NCBI RefSeq assembly: GCF_000231385.2
Contig: NC_018515.1
Location: 2,128,501 to 2,192,500 of the forward strand
DNA length: 64,000 bases
DNA from: Desulfosporosinus meridiei DSM 13257
Lineage (GTDB): Bacteria; Bacillota; Desulfitobacteriia; Desulfitobacteriales; Desulfitobacteriaceae
Direction of reading: 5' to 3'
Within the stretch, counting starts at the first letter, position 1. Each line of letters begins with the position of its first letter. Under the pieces are notes generated by a model. That model searched no databases, was not told where the DNA came from, and was given only the letters and a program-made list of their open reading frames with translations. The position numbers were made by a program, and so were the translations under genes. Positions 44,842 through 54,450 of this stretch are shown piece by piece.

Positions 44842-45491
44842 AAAACGAGAAAGTAATGATGAGATTAATGTGGGCCATGGCCTTGATTCCTCTGGTAATT
44901 ACAGTCTTCATCTTTAATAATTTGCCTGCAGAAATTCCTATGCACTGGAATATTCATGGCGAAATTGATGCCTGGTATCCAAAATTCCCAGGGGCGTTTA
45001 TGGCTCCGCTAATCGGAATAGCAGTAACCCTGCTGGTAGCCATATTACCAAAAATTGATCCTAAAAAAGCAAACTACGACAGATTTAAGGATCAGTACTT
45101 TCTAATTAGATTTATCCTAGTCGCTTTCTTTGCCGTTCTGCAATTTGTAACAATGTCAATTAGTTTGGGAGCGACCTTTATTAAAGTTGATATGATTATT
45201 AAACTAATGTTGGGTATTCTTTTAATAGTTCTGGGAAATTTGATGCCTAAGTTTAAACAAAACTATTTTATGGGCATTAAGACACCTTGGACTCTGGATA
45301 ATGAAGTGGTGTGGGCCAAGACCCATCGTCATGGGGGCTTTGTTTGGTTTATTGCTGGACTCATTATGAGTGTATTGGCATTCTTCCCCGGGAGTGGCAG
45401 TGCCTTTGTCTATTTTGCTGTAATATTTGTTTCTGCCCTTGAACCTATCTTGTATTCTTGGGTTCAACATCGCAAGCAAAAGTTGCAATGA
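44838..45491 (+). CDS. sdpI: SdpI family membrane protein
   Basis: 217 residues, six or seven hydrophobic helices. SdpI signature: LPAEIPMHWNIHGEIDAWYPK near the N-terminus, GNLMPKFKQNYFMGIKTPWTLDNEVVWAKTH in the middle. Immunity/sensor protein for the SDP killing peptide in Bacillus; homologues elsewhere have unknown ligands. Starts inside the end of sdpR (ATGA overlap), so translation is coupled. Confidence 0.85.
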   Translation: MKNEKVMMRLMWAMALIPLVITVFIFNNLPAEIPMHWNIHGEIDAWYPKFPGAFMAPLIGIAVTLLVAILPKIDPKKANYDRFKDQYFLIRFILVAFFAVLQFVTMSISLGATFIKVDMIIKLMLGILLIVLGNLMPKFKQNYFMGIKTPWTLDNEVVWAKTHRHGGFVWFIAGLIMSVLAFFPGSGSAFVYFAVIFVSALEPILYSWVQHRKQKLQ

Positions 45492-45589
45492 GTAATATCT
45501 AACTATTAAGATCAGCATTAGTGAAGAGAACAAAGCAAGAGGGAGTATGAAAACTGGGTCTAAATCAAAGTGATTATTTCTATAGGATA

Positions 45590-45623
45590 GCGGTCTGCTT
45601 CCACAGGTGAAGAGACCGCTTTT
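45590..45623 (+). terminator. rho-independent terminator after sdpI
   Basis: GCGGTCT (45590-45596) pairs with AGACCGC (45613-45619), then TTTT. Confidence 0.75.
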
Positions 45624-45733
45624 GCTCTAATCCTCTTTTCTTTAATCCTAGAGAAAGCAATTGTAAAGAATATGCTATAATAAAAAGCGGTGAAGATTTT
45701 AGTAAGAAGTGACCGTTGCAAGGAGTTTAGTTT

Positions 45734-47107
45734 ATGAAAGATCTTTTTACTCGTATCCGCTGTATACTCACTTTAGGTATTGCCTTTGTTTTCTTAAGCA
45801 ACCTTTTTATCAAATCAACCTTAATGGATGATTTTAATCTGCTGATGATGATTGTTGTCGTTGGGCTAAGTTTTTGGGAGGTTAGGGGTACGACTTTGGT
45901 AATTGGCTTTATGCTATTTGCCCTAAGCATCCTTCTTTTTCTTTTCTACCATGCGCCTCTTAATGTTTGGCAGCAAGCCTTGCAAGAAAATATTTATCTT
46001 GTCGTAATGTTTACCTTGGTACCACTCTTAGGTATTCCCATCAAGCATGGAGGATACTTTGAAGCCTTACAAGGGGTCTTTAAGCGTTATGTTTATAATG
46101 ATAGCCGTTTTTATCTGCTGGTAAGCTTTGTGTCTGCCTTTGTAGGAGTATTGGTAAATTTGGCCGTGGTTTCTCTTGTCCTTCAGATAAGCCAGGCCAG
46201 TACTAGAAGCTCTAACAGGAAGCTCTTAAGTTCTGCCATTGTTCGAGGTTTTGCAACTTGTACGATTTGGGCTCCTACCACTGCAGCCATAGCTTTGATC
46301 GTGCATCTAAGCGGAGCAAGCTGGCTTCTTTTTTCTCCTTATGCCATCTTATGTGGTGTAATAGCAGGCTTAGTAGGTTACTTTATGACCATGTATGAGG
46401 AAAAAAGGGCTGGGATGAGCGCTGCTTCTGCATTTGAGGAGCCTGATGTTAAATATGATGGGAAGAAAGTATTCGAGCTGAGTGTTTTTAGTATAATTTT
46501 AATTACCGCTATTGCTGTCATCTCCTTAGTTACAGGAATACATACGGTTATTGTGGTTTCCTTGGCATCACTGATCTTCCCATTTGTTTGGATGGGGATA
46601 ATTGGTCGTTTAGGGATCCTGATTAGGGAGTTTAGAGGTTATTTTCAGGAAAGTGTTCCAAAGCTTAAGAACGAAATAATCCTTTTTGTTGGTGCCGGAC
46701 TTTTTGCTACCAGTATCAATTACTCTCATTTAGGTAATTATCTATCTGTGATTTTATCCCTCTTTGTCGGACAAAATGCTGTATTGCTTGCTATCGTAAT
46801 TATCGTTAGTATTCTGATACTCTCTGCCTTAGGCATTCACCCTATAATTCCGGTGACTATTATTGGCGGCACGGTCCAAGCTGCAGCTTATGGCGTAACT
46901 CCAACCTATGTGGCCCTTATTTTAGCAATTAGCTGGGCTATGGGAATATCCATTTCACCCTCATCGGCAACAGTTATCGCCTTATCCGGCCTGACAGGCC
47001 AGTCTCCCATGAATGTGGGTCCCCGTTGGAATAGCTTATATGTGATTATTGCCTCCACTTTAATGATCCTTATTTTAACGGTCTTTCGACTAATAGGGTG
47101 GCTTTAG
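45734..47107 (+). CDS. polytopic permease, IT-superfamily-like
   Basis: 457 residues, about eleven hydrophobic helices. Two inverted halves: LGIPIKHGGYFEAL with AIVRGFATCTIWAPTTAAIA, and SALGIHPIIPVTIIGG with ISWAMGISISPSSATVIAL. These re-entrant Ser/Thr/Pro-rich loops recall anion/dicarboxylate IT-superfamily or DUF401 permeases. Substrate unknown. RBS AAGGAG. Monocistronic. Confidence 0.65.
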   Translation: MKDLFTRIRCILTLGIAFVFLSNLFIKSTLMDDFNLLMMIVVVGLSFWEVRGTTLVIGFMLFALSILLFLFYHAPLNVWQQALQENIYLVVMFTLVPLLGIPIKHGGYFEALQGVFKRYVYNDSRFYLLVSFVSAFVGVLVNLAVVSLVLQISQASTRSSNRKLLSSAIVRGFATCTIWAPTTAAIALIVHLSGASWLLFSPYAILCGVIAGLVGYFMTMYEEKRAGMSAASAFEEPDVKYDGKKVFELSVFSIILITAIAVISLVTGIHTVIVVSLASLIFPFVWMGIIGRLGILIREFRGYFQESVPKLKNEIILFVGAGLFATSINYSHLGNYLSVILSLFVGQNAVLLAIVIIVSILILSALGIHPIIPVTIIGGTVQAAAYGVTPTYVALILAISWAMGISISPSSATVIALSGLTGQSPMNVGPRWNSLYVIIASTLMILILTVFRLIGWL

Positions 47108-47219
47108 CTTTTTTGAATTTTTTTACTCCGGCCCCTCTAAAAAAGAACTGAGGATCGTATTTACATAAGAGGCTTTCTAAGCCGAATTATATATGTGACT
47201 GACTGCCGGAGGAGAAATA

Positions 47220-47585
47220 ATGAAACCTTTACAAACAAGTAATGCTAATGAAGCCATTATGAGCGATTACCAGGAATCAAAGGATTTATGCTTGGTTCCA
47301 TGCCATGTGACCTTCGTGTCGAGAAACAAGGTCAAGTTTTATCGAGAGTTTGATCTTGAACAATACAGTAATGTAATTCCGTATTTAGAGAAAGAAGCTC
47401 TCTTAACAATTTCAAAGCTTAAAACCTCTTTGCTATTTGGCAAAGGTATTATAGAGAAGGTGACCTGGGATATAGATACGTCTGAGCAAATTATCTATTT
47501 TGATATAATTCTGGCTTCAGGAGCCTTCCATACATCTTTTGTAGAGCTTTTAGGATACTTAAGTACTGTTTTTATGGATTCATGA
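47220..47585 (+). CDS. hypothetical cytoplasmic protein
   Basis: 121 residues, RBS CGGAGGAG. Contains CLVPCHVTFVSRNKVKFYREFD and IYFDIILASGAFHTSFVELLG; no helix, signal or catalytic motif. No family recognised. Single gene ended by the terminator at 47630. Confidence 0.6.
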   Translation: MKPLQTSNANEAIMSDYQESKDLCLVPCHVTFVSRNKVKFYREFDLEQYSNVIPYLEKEALLTISKLKTSLLFGKGIIEKVTWDIDTSEQIIYFDIILASGAFHTSFVELLGYLSTVFMDS

Positions 47586-47629
47586 TGTTTAAGTCTAAGA
47601 TCCTTTCATTCTAAACTTTTTAGATAATT

Positions 47630-47665
47630 AAAAGACATGGACTGATAACCGTCCATGTCTTTTAA
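47630..47665 (+). terminator. rho-independent terminator
   Basis: AAAAGACATGGAC (47630-47642) pairs with GTCCATGTCTTTT (47651-47663), a 13-bp perfect stem. Confidence 0.8.
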
Positions 47666-47777
47666 TATTATTAAATAAGAGATACTCACTTAAAAGGGAA
47701 ATACTTGTATTTTCTCAATCATTTCGATAGATTGCAGAGTAATGGATTTAATAATAGTTTAGCTTGATTATAAAGAG

Positions 47778-47802
47778 AACGGACGTTTATTTAACGTCCG
47801 TT
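47778..47802 (-). terminator. hairpin at the end of the 30-aa ORF
   Basis: AACGGACGT (47778-47786), seven-base loop, ACGTCCGTT (47794-47802). On the minus strand it overlaps the stop codon of the small ORF and is followed by CTCTTTATAAT, so it likely ends that transcript. Confidence 0.55.
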
Positions 47803-47879
47803 GCTGTTTGCTCCTCATAAGGCCAAAGCCAAGTTCCGAAGAAAACTAAGAAATCCCAAAAAGATCTTAAAACCCGCAT
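47787..47879 (-). CDS. 30-residue membrane-associated small protein
   Basis: ATG 47879 (minus) is preceded by GAAAGGAGATGACGAT. The peptide reads MRVLRSFWDFLVFFGTWLWP then YEEQTATDVK: a basic start, an aromatic hydrophobic stretch of about 14 residues and an acidic tail. It has its own promoter (47960-47988) and a terminator hairpin at its stop, so it is a complete transcription unit. Divergent from hcp. Unknown; probably a membrane-surface small protein. Confidence 0.6.
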   Translation of the reverse strand: MRVLRSFWDFLVFFGTWLWPYEEQTATDVK

Positions 47880-47959
47880 ATCGTCATCTCCTTTCAAGGG
47901 CAATAAATAGTTAGGAGGGATGTAGTTTGACAATTCAGAAATTATATTTCTTATAATTT

Positions 47960-47988
47960 ATAATACTCCGCTAAAGAAAATCTGTCAA
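47960..47988 (-). promoter_or_regulatory. sigma-A promoter of the small ORF
   Basis: Minus strand TTGACA (47983-47988), 17 bases, TATTAT (47960-47965). Predicted leader of about 75 bases before ATG 47879. Confidence 0.65.
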
Positions 47989-48048
47989 TTTAAGAACAGG
48001 CAAAATCATCATAATTGCAAACTATTATTACTATTGTTTCGGATTCCG

Positions 48049-48066
48049 GTGTGATTTTTATCACAC
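48049..48066 (+). promoter_or_regulatory. HcpR/Crp-Fnr operator upstream of hcp
   Basis: GTGTGATTTTTATCACAC is a perfect palindrome of TGTGA-N6-TCACA form. A -10 like TATGAT at 48090-48095 without a good -35 puts the site near -42, the class II activator position. HcpR sites of this form precede hcp in many anaerobes. Confidence 0.75.
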
Positions 48067-48171
48067 TAAAACAAACTGTAAGATCACGGTATGATACGTT
48101 TAATTGATATAAACTAACCTTAGTCAAAACGAGTTACAAAAACAATTTAAATAAAATTAGGGGGAAGAAAT

Positions 48172-49815
48172 ATGAGTATGTTTTGTTATCAATGTCAGGA
48201 AACCGCCAAAGGAACCGGGTGCACGATTAAGGGTGTCTGTGGGAAGAACGAAAACGTCGCTAATTTACAAGACCTTCTGATCTATACATTGAAGGGAATT
48301 GCCGTTTACGCGGTTCAAGCGCGGGAACGTTATCTTATTCGCAAAGATGTAGAAAAATTTATCATGGAAAGCCTTTTTAGCACAATTACTAATGCCAACT
48401 TTGATAAGGCTCGTTTCGTTGAACGAATTCAAGAGGCACTCTTACTCCGCGAAGATCTTAAACAAGCTCTCCTTAGAGTGGGCGGCGTAATTCCAGAGAA
48501 CTTACACGACGCGGCAACTTGGACGGCACCTGCCGAAGAGTTTGAAAAGAAAGCTGCAGTGGTTGGAATCTTAGCCACAGAAAACGAGGATATTCGTTCC
48601 CTCAGAGAGCTGCTCACTTACGGGCTAAAAGGGATGGCGGCTTATGCAGAGCATGCTTATACTCTAGAGCATAAAGAAAGCGGAATCTTCGCCTTTATTG
48701 AAAAAGCCTTGGCAGCGACTATTGATGATACATTAGAAGTCGGCGATTTAGTGGGTCTGGTCTTAGAGGCCGGAAAATATGGTGTGGATGTAATGGCTCT
48801 TTTAGATAAGGCTAATACCTCCACTTACGGAAACCCTGAAATCACGAAAGTGAACATCGGAGTCAGGAACAACCCGGCCATTCTCGTCAGCGGTCATGAT
48901 TTGAAAGACCTTGAAGAATTACTCGTACAAACCGAAGGAACAGGTGTCGATGTTTATACTCACGGTGAAATGCTCCCGGCTCATTACTATCCGGCTTTCA
49001 AAAAGTATGACCATTTTGTAGGGAACTACGGAAATGCTTGGTATAAGCAAGACAAAGAGTTTGATTCCTTTAACGGTCCCGTTTTCTTAACCACTAACTG
49101 CCTTGTTCCTCCGAAAGATTCCTACAAAGACCGAGTCTACACAACAGGAGTTGTAGGATTTGAGGGAGTTAAACACATCGCCGACCGGGCAGACGGAAAG
49201 GCCAAAGATTTTTCTGCTTTGATTGCCCATGCTAAGAGCTGCCCAGCTCCGACGGAGATCGAAACCGGTGAAATCATTGGGGGATTTGCTCATAATCAAG
49301 TAATGGCCCTGGCAGATAAAGTGGTTGACGCCGTAAAATCCGGAGCCATTAAGCGATTCTTCGTAATGGCAGGTTGTGATGGTCGCATGAAGAGTCGGGA
49401 CTATTACACTGATTTTGCCAAAGCACTCCCTCAAGACACTGTAATCTTAACCGCCGGCTGTGCAAAATATAAATACAATAAGCTTAACCTAGGTGATATC
49501 GGCGGTATTCCAAGAGTCCTTGATGCAGGACAATGCAATGACTCCTATTCTTTAGCAGTCATCGCCTTGAAACTTAAGGAAGTATTCGGCCTCGATGATA
49601 TTAATCAACTGCCGATTTCCTACAACATTGCCTGGTATGAGCAAAAGGCAGTCATCGTACTGTTAGCCTTACTCCACTTAGGTGTGAAAAACATTCACCT
49701 CGGACCAACCTTACCGGGCTTCCTGTCTCCGAATGTGGTTAAAGTTTTAGTTGAAAACTTCGGTATAGCTGGCATTTCCAATGTTGAAGATGACGTCAAA
49801 ATGTTTATGTCATAA
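48172..49815 (+). CDS. hcp: hydroxylamine reductase (hybrid-cluster protein)
   Basis: 547 residues. N-terminal cluster cysteines C5, C8, C17 and C23 ([18 protein letters not shown]); hybrid-cluster ligands in [16 protein letters not shown] and [13 protein letters not shown]. Reduces hydroxylamine in vitro and nitric oxide in vivo; protects against nitrosative stress. Cytoplasmic. RBS TAGGGGGAAG. Preceded by a palindrome typical of HcpR, so expected to be induced by NO or nitrite. Followed by its own terminator. Confidence 0.95.
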   Translation: MSMFCYQCQETAKGTGCTIKGVCGKNENVANLQDLLIYTLKGIAVYAVQARERYLIRKDVEKFIMESLFSTITNANFDKARFVERIQEALLLREDLKQALLRVGGVIPENLHDAATWTAPAEEFEKKAAVVGILATENEDIRSLRELLTYGLKGMAAYAEHAYTLEHKESGIFAFIEKALAATIDDTLEVGDLVGLVLEAGKYGVDVMALLDKANTSTYGNPEITKVNIGVRNNPAILVSGHDLKDLEELLVQTEGTGVDVYTHGEMLPAHYYPAFKKYDHFVGNYGNAWYKQDKEFDSFNGPVFLTTNCLVPPKDSYKDRVYTTGVVGFEGVKHIADRADGKAKDFSALIAHAKSCPAPTEIETGEIIGGFAHNQVMALADKVVDAVKSGAIKRFFVMAGCDGRMKSRDYYTDFAKALPQDTVILTAGCAKYKYNKLNLGDIGGIPRVLDAGQCNDSYSLAVIALKLKEVFGLDDINQLPISYNIAWYEQKAVIVLLALLHLGVKNIHLGPTLPGFLSPNVVKVLVENFGIAGISNVEDDVKMFMS

Positions 49816-49840
49816 TGCCCACTAAGTAATTTAGTGAATG

Positions 49841-49871
49841 GACTGCCTTCCACATGAAGGCAGTCATTTTT
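49841..49871 (+). terminator. rho-independent terminator after hcp
   Basis: GACTGCCTT (49841-49849) pairs with AAGGCAGTC, then ATTTTT. Confidence 0.85.
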
Positions 49872-49934
49872 CTAAGGCGGCATGTTATATGGTATGAGAA
49901 TTAATTCACATAACCAATAGGAGGTGTTCATACA

Positions 49935-52505
49935 ATGGGAACGCAGAATCTGAAACTCACTCGTAGGCATTTTCTTAAATTGACTGCTGCTACCGGTGTC
50001 GTGGCAGGAACAATAGGCACAGCTTCCGTAATTCGTCAAGCAGGTGCGGCGCCTAAGCAAGGTGACTCGAAAATCAACTATGTGAGAACAACCTGTTCAC
50101 CGAACTGTACAGGGGCGTGTGGAATGAATGCCCTTGTCGAAGACGGTCAGATCAAGTCAATTATTCAAGCTGCTGATTATCCCGAAGCAGACTACAATCC
50201 CCGTGGTTGCCTGAAAGGGCTATCTATGACTAATTTAATTTATGGTCCTGACCGCCTGCAGAAACCTCTTATCTTAACGGGAAAGCCCGGTTCAGGAGAT
50301 TTTAAAGAAGCTTCCTGGAATGAAACCTTGGATTATACAGCAGGACGACTGAAGGAAATTGCCGAGAAATACGGGCCGGAATCAATCGGGGTGGTCTTTC
50401 AGGTAGGAGGAACCGGATACGTTCAAAAAGGGGCGGTCAGCCGTTTAGCGACCTTAGCTGGCTGGACAATGCATCATGCTTACGATCAAAACGGAGACTT
50501 GCCCATGTTTTGGCCAATGACCTTTGGAGTTCAAAGTGAGGAAATTGAGCCAAGAGAATGGCATAATTCTCGTTACGTTATGGTTTTTGGCTCCAATATC
50601 TTGGCGACTCGAATTCCAGATGCCCATTTTCTCTTAGAAGCGAGAAATCGGGGGGCCAAGATCATGGTTTTTGATCCTAACTTTAGTCCTACTGCCGCAA
50701 AAGCCGATGAATGGTTTTCGATTAAACCAAGCAGTGACGCAGCAGTTGCCTTGGGTTTAGCACGGGTATTAATTGAAGAGACTCTTTACGACTCTGACTT
50801 CATTAAAACCTTTACAGATCTGCCCCTCCTGGTACGTGTTGATAATGGCAAACGACTTAAGGCTGATGAGGTAAAAGGCCTGACTAAACCGTCAGATATT
50901 CCGGCCTATCGAGAAGCTTATGTTGCCTACAATGGGCAGTTTAGGGCGGTACATCCGGAAAAACTCGATCTGCCATCAGATGTGGTGATCGAAGGGGAAG
51001 TGGATGTGACCTTAAAAACAGGTGAAACCGTCAAGGTCAAACCAGCCTTTCAATTACTAAAAGAATGTTTAAGCCAATACACACCTGAAGAGATTGAAAA
51101 AACTGCAGGGATACCTAAAGATGATCTGCTGCGGATTGCCCGAGAAATGGCTGGCACTAAACCTCTGCATGTCATCTATGGAGCAGGAAATTATCAGTGG
51201 TATCACGGTGATCTGAAAGGAAGGGCTTTAGCCTTGTTGCCGGTTCTTACCGGAAATATTGGCAAGCCAGGTGCCGGAATATCTACATATGCCGGCCAAT
51301 ATCGAATTCGTTTTAAGGTTGCAGAATGGTGGGTTCCGGAAGGGAAAAAACAAAACTGGCTGCCCTTTCTCTATGTTCTTCACGGTCCCACTAAAACCAT
51401 GAAAGCCAAGTGGCCCAAAAACGGGATAAAGGCCCTTATTGTGGGCTGGGGTAACCCCTTTGATCAGCACAACATGTCCAACAGACTGCGGGAAATGGTG
51501 GAAAAAGAGGATTTAGAATTTGTCGTCACCACTGATTTCCAGATGACTACCTCCTGCCAGTACAGTCATGCTGTATTACCGGCTGTGTCCTGGTATGAAA
51601 AGACAGATCTGGTGGCCACTCCGGTACATCCTTATCTCCAACTCCAGCAACGGTTGGTAGATCCTCTTTATGAGGGAAAACCGGAGTTTTGGATTGTGCG
51701 AGAATTAGCCAAGCGGCTTAACCCGGACTTTGAAAAATATTTTTATCCTGACTTGGAGCCTAATCAGGCCGCAGAAAAAGTTATCGAACTCCTGCTGGAA
51801 ACCGGTGGACCTGAAGTGGCTGGGATTACTCTGGAACACCTCAGAAAAGGCCCGGTTCGCCTGAAGTCCGAGGTCCCCGGAGGCAGGCAGATTCCCTTTT
51901 ATGAACAAGTCCAGCATAAAAAGCCTTTTCCGCCAGTCAGCCTGCCGGCTAAACTTGAACAAACTGCTCAGTTTGTGAAGAGTGGAAGGATAGAATTTTA
52001 CAAAGATGAAGATCTCATGCTCCAAGCAGGCGAGGCCCTGCCCGTGCATAAACCTCCTTTTGAGGAAAGTGAATATGCCTTAAATCCCTTAGCTAAGGAA
52101 AAGTATCAATTTTGTTATGTCACTCGCAATGCTATTTATCGTGTCCACTCTACCCATTCAAATAATGTTTGGATGAACGAGCTTCAAGAAGGAAAGCCGA
52201 GAGTATGGCTTAGCCCTGAAGATGGCCAAGAAAAAGGGATTAAGGAAGGGGACGAAGTTGAAATCTATAATGATCGCGGTAAACTGACAGCTTATGCGAT
52301 TATCGATCCGGGGGTTGGGCGAAAACAGGCTGTCTTTGAACAAGGGTGGTGGAGCCGTTATCTAAAAGGAGCATCCTATAATTCTTTAACCTATCCCTTT
52401 ATTAAACCCACTCATGAAATATACTTTGTTCCGGGAATGTGGTCTCCCAACACGGCCTGGAATGAATGCCTCTGTGATGTGAGAAAGGTTGGTGATAGTT
52501 TATGA
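49935..52505 (+). CDS. Tat-exported molybdopterin oxidoreductase, catalytic subunit
   Basis: 856 residues. Tat signal TRRHFLKLTAATGVVAGT; 4Fe-4S motif CSPNCTGACGMNALVEDGQ with RGCLKGL; Mo-pterin regions GSNILATRIPDAHFLLEAR and FDPNFSPTAAKADEWFSIKP. AYDQNGDLPMFWP (Asp184/188) resembles the Asp-ligand region of type II DMSO-reductase enzymes (NarG, SerA, EbdA), and ATRIPDAHF supports this. Substrate unknown: nitrate, oxyanions or sulfur compounds are possible. Acts outside the membrane with the FeS and NrfD subunits encoded next. RBS AGGAGGTG. Confidence 0.85.
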   Translation: MGTQNLKLTRRHFLKLTAATGVVAGTIGTASVIRQAGAAPKQGDSKINYVRTTCSPNCTGACGMNALVEDGQIKSIIQAADYPEADYNPRGCLKGLSMTNLIYGPDRLQKPLILTGKPGSGDFKEASWNETLDYTAGRLKEIAEKYGPESIGVVFQVGGTGYVQKGAVSRLATLAGWTMHHAYDQNGDLPMFWPMTFGVQSEEIEPREWHNSRYVMVFGSNILATRIPDAHFLLEARNRGAKIMVFDPNFSPTAAKADEWFSIKPSSDAAVALGLARVLIEETLYDSDFIKTFTDLPLLVRVDNGKRLKADEVKGLTKPSDIPAYREAYVAYNGQFRAVHPEKLDLPSDVVIEGEVDVTLKTGETVKVKPAFQLLKECLSQYTPEEIEKTAGIPKDDLLRIAREMAGTKPLHVIYGAGNYQWYHGDLKGRALALLPVLTGNIGKPGAGISTYAGQYRIRFKVAEWWVPEGKKQNWLPFLYVLHGPTKTMKAKWPKNGIKALIVGWGNPFDQHNMSNRLREMVEKEDLEFVVTTDFQMTTSCQYSHAVLPAVSWYEKTDLVATPVHPYLQLQQRLVDPLYEGKPEFWIVRELAKRLNPDFEKYFYPDLEPNQAAEKVIELLLETGGPEVAGITLEHLRKGPVRLKSEVPGGRQIPFYEQVQHKKPFPPVSLPAKLEQTAQFVKSGRIEFYKDEDLMLQAGEALPVHKPPFEESEYALNPLAKEKYQFCYVTRNAIYRVHSTHSNNVWMNELQEGKPRVWLSPEDGQEKGIKEGDEVEIYNDRGKLTAYAIIDPGVGRKQAVFEQGWWSRYLKGASYNSLTYPFIKPTHEIYFVPGMWSPNTAWNECLCDVRKVGDSL

Positions 52506-53188
52506 GACTTGGGATGGTGATTGATTTAGATCGCTGCATCGGCTGCCGTTCTTGTGCTGTTGCCTGTAAATCCCATAATGCCCAGCCACCCGGAACTTGG
52601 TGGAATAGAGTGTTTACTCCCGGGGCCTCTTTTCATCAAGCAGCCGTGGGTAAAGACGGAGCTCTGTCCATGGAATACCTGCCCGTATCCTGTCAAATGT
52701 GCGATAATCCCGCCTGTCAAAAAGTTTGTCCATCAGGGGCTACCTATACGAATGAACGGGGAGTGGTTCTCATCGATTATGAGCGCTGCATAGGCTGTCG
52801 ATATTGTATAGCTGCCTGTCCTTATGGAGTTCGTCAGTATAATTGGGAAGATCCGAAAAAGGCCAAAGATCGGGTTGGGTATGAAAAAGGCTATGAGTAT
52901 GGCTATCCTGAGGATTTTCGAGATAAAGACGGCAGGCTGGTGTTCACTCCCAATCGCCCCGTGGGGGTGGTGGAAAAATGCACCTTCTGTGCCCAATACA
53001 CCTCTCAAGGGGAAGAACCTGCTTGTGTCCGGGGCTGTCCGGGGAAGGTTCGGATTTTTGGAGATCTGGATGATCCTAACTCTGAAGTCAGTAAACTGCT
53101 TAAAAAGCGGCAGTCCTTTCGCCTAAAAGAAGAGTTGGGTACTTCGCCCAAGGTATTCTATCTGGCCCCGGCGAAGCCGATACGCTAA
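52502..53188 (+). CDS. four-cluster ferredoxin subunit of the Mo oxidoreductase
   Basis: 228 residues, overlapping the catalytic gene by ATGA. Four Cys groups: CIGCRSCAVACK, CQMCDNPACQKVC, CIGCRYCIAACPYG and CTFCAQ...CVRGCPGK, giving four [4Fe-4S] clusters as in DmsB/NrfC/PhsB. Carries electrons between the NrfD membrane subunit and the catalytic subunit. No signal of its own; it probably travels with the Tat-exported partner. Confidence 0.9.
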   Translation: MRLGMVIDLDRCIGCRSCAVACKSHNAQPPGTWWNRVFTPGASFHQAAVGKDGALSMEYLPVSCQMCDNPACQKVCPSGATYTNERGVVLIDYERCIGCRYCIAACPYGVRQYNWEDPKKAKDRVGYEKGYEYGYPEDFRDKDGRLVFTPNRPVGVVEKCTFCAQYTSQGEEPACVRGCPGKVRIFGDLDDPNSEVSKLLKKRQSFRLKEELGTSPKVFYLAPAKPIR

Positions 53189-53203
53189 AGGAGGTGGATT
53201 GAC

Positions 53204-54448
53204 ATGAAAAAAAATAATTTACTCATGGTTCTGGCAGGTGTTTTGATTCTGATTAGTTTAATTGCTTGGGGATACCAAATAAACCAGGGCTTGATCGTCA
53301 CTAATATGCGAAATCCATTTAGTTGGGGCTTATATATTGCAACCTTTGCCTTTTTTGTAGGGGTGGCAGCCGGGGGATTGATTATTTCCTCTTCAGTGTA
53401 TCTTTTCAACATTGAAAAGCTGAAGCCTTTTACCAGAATTGCGTCTCTCTCGGCCTTTGCCAGCATCTTAGGGGCTGGAGCCATGATCTTTCCGGATATG
53501 GGCCGGGTAGATCGGGTTTGGAATATCTTTGTTTATCCTAATTTTAAATCTCCTTTGGTTTGGGATGTTATTGTTATATCTGCTTACCTTCTAATCACCT
53601 TCTTAAGCGTCTATGTTCAACTATTGCCGGATTGGAAAAAGGAAGGACGGGGGTTTTTAAATGGGTGGACTAAGGAGCGCCCTCAAGAATATGTAGAGGC
53701 CTTTTCGAAAAAATGGTCTAAACGGGTTGCCTTGGTAGGGTTACCGGTAGCTATTTTAATTCACACTGTGACAGCCTTGATTTTTGCCACTCAGGAATCC
53801 CGAGGGTGGTGGAATACGGCTGTGCTGCCGCCGGACTTTGTTTCTGTGGCAATTGCCTCGGGGACTGCTCTTGTCATGGTTATAGCTTTGTTCGCTGTGG
53901 GTAAGGAGCGATTTGAACAGTATAAGGGGGCATTTCAAACCATGGCCCTAATTGTTGCAGGTTCTTTAGTTGTTCATTTCTTCTTTGTCTCCGTAGATTT
54001 GCTGATCCATGGCTGGTGGGGAAGCCCTGAAGGTAAGGAGGTATTATCCCTTATTTTCAGTCACTATGGCTTCCTCTATGGGACAGAACTATTGCTTCCT
54101 GCTTTCACAATGGTATTCTTTTTAACCAAGAAAGGAAAAAATAGTTTTAATGCCTTGATAATTGGGAGTTTGCTTCTTTTTGTCGGAGTATTTGCTCATC
54201 GTTTAATGCTGATGTATCCTGCTTTTAATTCGATTCCCCTTTCCTTGGCTATTCCAAGTGCGGGCATTGAAAGTTGGGCTTATCCAGTGGCAATTGGACA
54301 GCTTCAGGAGGGTGTGCCGGTCTTTGTCAGTTCATGGGCCTATATGCCAACACTTATTGAGTGTGCTGTTGCTCTTTTACCCTTTGGACTGCTACTCTTT
54401 GTGGTTACCTTGGCGTTAAGAATGTATAATTTTGTGCCGCAAAAGTAG
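53204..54448 (+). CDS. NrfD/PsrC-type quinone-linked membrane subunit
   Basis: 414 residues with about ten helices. NrfD features: NPFSWGLYIATFAFFVGVAAGG near the N-terminus, FPDMGRVDRVWN and SHYGFLYGTELLLPA. It exchanges electrons with menaquinone and anchors the FeS and Mo subunits. RBS AAAGGAGGTGG. Last gene of the operon; a palindromic repeat begins two bases after its stop and may act as terminator. Confidence 0.88.
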   Translation: MKKNNLLMVLAGVLILISLIAWGYQINQGLIVTNMRNPFSWGLYIATFAFFVGVAAGGLIISSSVYLFNIEKLKPFTRIASLSAFASILGAGAMIFPDMGRVDRVWNIFVYPNFKSPLVWDVIVISAYLLITFLSVYVQLLPDWKKEGRGFLNGWTKERPQEYVEAFSKKWSKRVALVGLPVAILIHTVTALIFATQESRGWWNTAVLPPDFVSVAIASGTALVMVIALFAVGKERFEQYKGAFQTMALIVAGSLVVHFFFVSVDLLIHGWWGSPEGKEVLSLIFSHYGFLYGTELLLPAFTMVFFLTKKGKNSFNALIIGSLLLFVGVFAHRLMLMYPAFNSIPLSLAIPSAGIESWAYPVAIGQLQEGVPVFVSSWAYMPTLIECAVALLPFGLLLFVVTLALRMYNFVPQK

Positions 54449-54450
54449 GA

